A stretch of 8,475 nt of DNA from RFSX01 sp964495785 (GTDB taxonomy: Bacteria; Bacteroidota; Bacteroidia; Chitinophagales; Saprospiraceae), in contig CAZBXL010000107.1 of the NCBI GenBank assembly GCA_964495785.1, positions 1-8,475 on the forward strand, in the 5' to 3' direction. The translations under genes and the position numbers were made by a program. The notes beneath the pieces were generated by a model. It saw only the letters and a list, made by a program, of their open reading frames with translations, made no database searches and had not been told where the DNA came from. Shown in pieces: positions 6,589 through 8,475 of the stretch (position 1 is the stretch's first letter; every line of letters begins with the position of its first letter).

Positions 6589-7988
6589 ATGATAATTTAG
6601 ATAAATATATAAAAGATAATCTTGAAAATGCTCGTGTAGACTGGGATAAGAACAGCATGTGGGATGATATCGAAAGCCAGCTACCTACGAAGAAGAAAGA
6701 TAGAAAAGGCTTTTTCTTTTTATTAGGATTGCTTCTTTTGTTAGTATCTGTAGGAGGTGGATATCTATTGCTTGATAACGGGTATTTAAATAGCGATCTC
6801 AATGTAGGTGATCCAATTGTTGAGCCATTGATATCATCACCAAGAAAAATCGTGAATGCTGAAAACCAAATATCTGCGTTAAATAATATCAAGCAAGAAA
6901 AAGATGAAAAGATAGAAACTAAAATCATAAATGAAAAAGATATAGTTTCTATTGATTCAAATCTACAACTCAATAACGGCGAGGATCAAATAATAAGATC
7001 AGCCAACAGAGAAACTTCAGTTATCGACAAGGAGGGTGCAAGACTTTCTTCGTCAAGAGTAATAACTGAAAAAAAGTCAAAAGACAATTCTGATGTTATG
7101 CTCAATCGAGTAGAGAGCATAGTACAGTCAGATGACGCATCTCAGAAGCATGGAATATTAAAGCAACTTGTGTCTGTAGAACTGGTAAGTAATATTGATT
7201 TTAATAAATCTTTATTCTTTCAAAGAGAGATTCCCAATTTGTATAATGCTGCACCAGATGTAATAGAGCTACACTTTAATTATGGCACAGGATTACAATT
7301 AGGTTTCTATTCTGGAATAGGTACTGTGCATAGGTCTTTAGAAACCCAAAGCAATGAATCACTACTAAATCTACGTGAGCAATTTGAGTCTACTTTAGAA
7401 ATGTTGCATAGTAGCCTGAAGTTAAGAAAGCGTATTTCTGATCTTATCTTTGTGGCTGCGGGAATAGAGTATCAAAGAATTAATGAAAAATTAGATTATA
7501 CAGAGAGTGAGCTTTTATCTACATCAATAAGAACCGACTCTGCTTACGTTGCTACGACCAGTACAGGCTCTCTACAGTACTTCAGCGGGGATGTTGAGGC
7601 GACCTTTACAAGATCAAGAAGATCGATTAGATATAATGCACATCACAGTATTAATATGCCCATCCATATAGGATATTCTAATCTTATTACTCCTAAAGCA
7701 AGCATATCCGCATATATGGGTCCAGTTATTAATCTGTATCAAAATTATACTGGATACAATATAAGTCCAGATGGAATTATAGTACAGTCTGATGCTATAG
7801 AAAGAGGTAGTTTATTACATGCTTTAGATATAGGGACGGCAGTCGATTATAGAATAGGTAGAAGAATTGACTTTTCATTGGGAGCTTTTTATAGAAAAGC
7901 ACTAACCACATTTTCGATTGATAGTAATGTGTTTCAGTCTTATGACAATTTGAATTTACAGGTAGGAATTTTATATAACTTTTTTTAA
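6582..7988 (+). CDS. Anti-sigma-like one-pass membrane protein with C-terminal outer-membrane beta-barrel
   Basis: A 468-residue protein in three parts. Residues 1-42 form a cytoplasmic head with the MWDDIESQL pattern (26-34), which resembles the W-x-x-I-x-x-x-L helix seen at the start of membrane proteins next to Bacteroidota ECF sigma genes. Residues 43-64 are one strong membrane segment preceded by KKKDRK, so the N-terminus stays inside. Residues about 65-225 are a charged, low-complexity linker. Residues about 228-468 alternate polar and non-polar residues (HFNYGTGLQLGFYSGIG 231-247; MPIHIGYSNL 359-368; ISAYMGPVINLY 375-386; RIDFSLGAFYRKAL 428-441) and end LQVGILYNFF, with the C-terminal Phe typical of outer-membrane barrels. 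The 7-base overlap with the sigma gene and the head-plus-membrane-segment layout argue for an anti-sigma role. The barrel prediction is by pattern only. Confidence 0.75.
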   Translation: MLNDNLDKYIKDNLENARVDWDKNSMWDDIESQLPTKKKDRKGFFFLLGLLLLLVSVGGGYLLLDNGYLNSDLNVGDPIVEPLISSPRKIVNAENQISALNNIKQEKDEKIETKIINEKDIVSIDSNLQLNNGEDQIIRSANRETSVIDKEGARLSSSRVITEKKSKDNSDVMLNRVESIVQSDDASQKHGILKQLVSVELVSNIDFNKSLFFQREIPNLYNAAPDVIELHFNYGTGLQLGFYSGIGTVHRSLETQSNESLLNLREQFESTLEMLHSSLKLRKRISDLIFVAAGIEYQRINEKLDYTESELLSTSIRTDSAYVATTSTGSLQYFSGDVEATFTRSRRSIRYNAHHSINMPIHIGYSNLITPKASISAYMGPVINLYQNYTGYNISPDGIIVQSDAIERGSLLHALDIGTAVDYRIGRRIDFSLGAFYRKALTTFSIDSNVFQSYDNLNLQVGILYNFF

Positions 7989-8003
7989 AACTTTATTTAA
8001 GAG

Positions 8004-8475
8004 ATGATTAGAATAATTACAATTTTAAGCTTTTGCTTAATTACAACGGCAATGTTAGCGCAGACTGAGCCATGTGATTGTGAGTGGCATTTTGATGAAC
8101 CTTATGTATGTGCTCAGGATAGCACAGGGACTATTTTTCCAGTACCTAATCAATGTTTTGCAGACTGCTTAGGGCTGACCGTGGTGGATAGCACAGAGTG
8201 TGATCTTGATCCTTACGATTGGGAAACGGACTGGGACAATGATTGGGATTGGGATTCTGATTCAGATTGTGACTGTGATGAGTCGGCATATGAGGGAGCA
8301 GGTATTTGTATAGAGATATCAGAATCGTATGGAGGAGAGATGTTCACTTATCAAGCGTGGGCACCGAGTGAGTGTTTTGCAGATTGCTGGGGGTATGAGA
8401 ATTATGTAGTTGTAGAATGTGATACGACAGGATATGACTGGGATAATGATTGGGACTGGGATTCTGATTGGGATT
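8004..8475 (+). CDS. Secreted Kazal-like cysteine-module protein with Asp/Trp linkers (partial at window end)
   Basis: The reading frame starts at ATG 8004, 15 bases after the previous stop, and is still open at the window edge (157 residues seen). A signal peptide (1-19, MLA|Q) leads into two similar modules. Module 1 has cysteines at 24, 26, 36, 51, 55 and 66; module 2 has them at 89, 91, 102, 124, 128 and 139. The pattern CxC-x9/10-C-x14/21-C-x3-C-x10-C, with CFADCLG or CFADCWG and an N-x-C or S-E-C before it, resembles bacterial Kazal-type protease-inhibitor domains (CxC...PVC...DGxTYxNxCxAxCxG). The loop between the third and fourth cysteines is longer than usual, and the usual DGxTY is altered (DSTGTIFPVPNQC). 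Each module ends in a 13-residue linker with Asp at every second position, alternating mostly with Trp. It is probably exported; inhibition of a protease is only a possibility. The 3' end is outside the window. Confidence 0.8.
   Translation, partial: MIRIITILSFCLITTAMLAQTEPCDCEWHFDEPYVCAQDSTGTIFPVPNQCFADCLGLTVVDSTECDLDPYDWETDWDNDWDWDSDSDCDCDESAYEGAGICIEISESYGGEMFTYQAWAPSECFADCWGYENYVVVECDTTGYDWDNDWDWDSDWD
8073..8267 (+). repeat. Kazal-like module plus D/W linker, unit 1
   Basis: Codes for residues 24-88 of the secreted protein: six cysteines, then a linker ending in DWDNDWDWDSDSD (76-88). It is followed directly by unit 2. Its last 39 bases (8229-8267) match 8436-8474 at 35 of 39 positions. 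Confidence 0.8.
8268..8475 (+). repeat. Kazal-like module plus D/W linker, unit 2 (reaches window end)
   Basis: Codes for residues 89-157: CDCD start, CFADCWG (124-130), and linker DWDNDWDWDSDWD (145-157). The module is about four residues longer than unit 1, mainly in the loop between the third and fourth cysteines. Whether more units follow cannot be seen. Confidence 0.8.

Noticed and set aside
6557..6973. A 138-codon minus-strand frame over the start of the anti-sigma-like gene.
   Set aside because: It is Ser/Phe-rich and reads as the antisense of the Lys/Glu-rich linker; it has no family resemblance.

Overview
The window reads as chromosomal DNA of a low-GC member of the Bacteroidota. 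Four things point there: a pappalysin-type (M43) metalloprotease with a type IX secretion C-terminal sorting domain, genes without Shine-Dalgarno sites and with A/T-rich leaders, lipoproteins with short Bacteroidota-type signal peptides, and a good TTG-N21-TAnnTTTG promoter. The Saprospiria are a reasonable guess because of the Kazal-like and Asp/Trp-rich secreted protein at the right edge, but that placement is inference.

Left part (1-2105). A minus-strand DUF4197 lipoprotein (53-766) is divergent from a plus-strand pair: a secreted TPR-type protein (973-1686) and, 18 bases later, a 79-residue stand-alone Ada zinc/methyl-acceptor domain (1705-1944). A Bacteroidota-type promoter (905-936) precedes the pair. 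A hairpin plus T-run over the Ada stop codon is a likely terminator. A second AT-rich hairpin lies at 2009-2048.

Middle (2106-4564). A hotdog-fold acyl-CoA thioesterase, an exported M43 protease with T9SS signal, and a GNAT acetyltransferase are packed with 12-base and -16-base junctions, so they are probably one transcript. Their functions do not form an obvious pathway.

Right part (4714-8475, continuing beyond the window). Four tightly spaced genes form the most interesting unit. They are a lipoprotein with three carboxypeptidase-regulatory-like beta-sandwich modules and a possible surface-export signal; an ECF sigma factor starting at TTG; a one-pass membrane protein that looks like an anti-sigma factor at its N-terminus and an outer-membrane beta-barrel at its C-terminus; and an open-ended secreted protein of repeated Kazal-like cysteine modules joined by linkers in which every second residue is Asp and many of the others are Trp. 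I infer a cell-surface signalling cassette: sigma factor, envelope-spanning regulator, and surface or secreted partners or targets. No stretch longer than about 210 bases lacks a gene.
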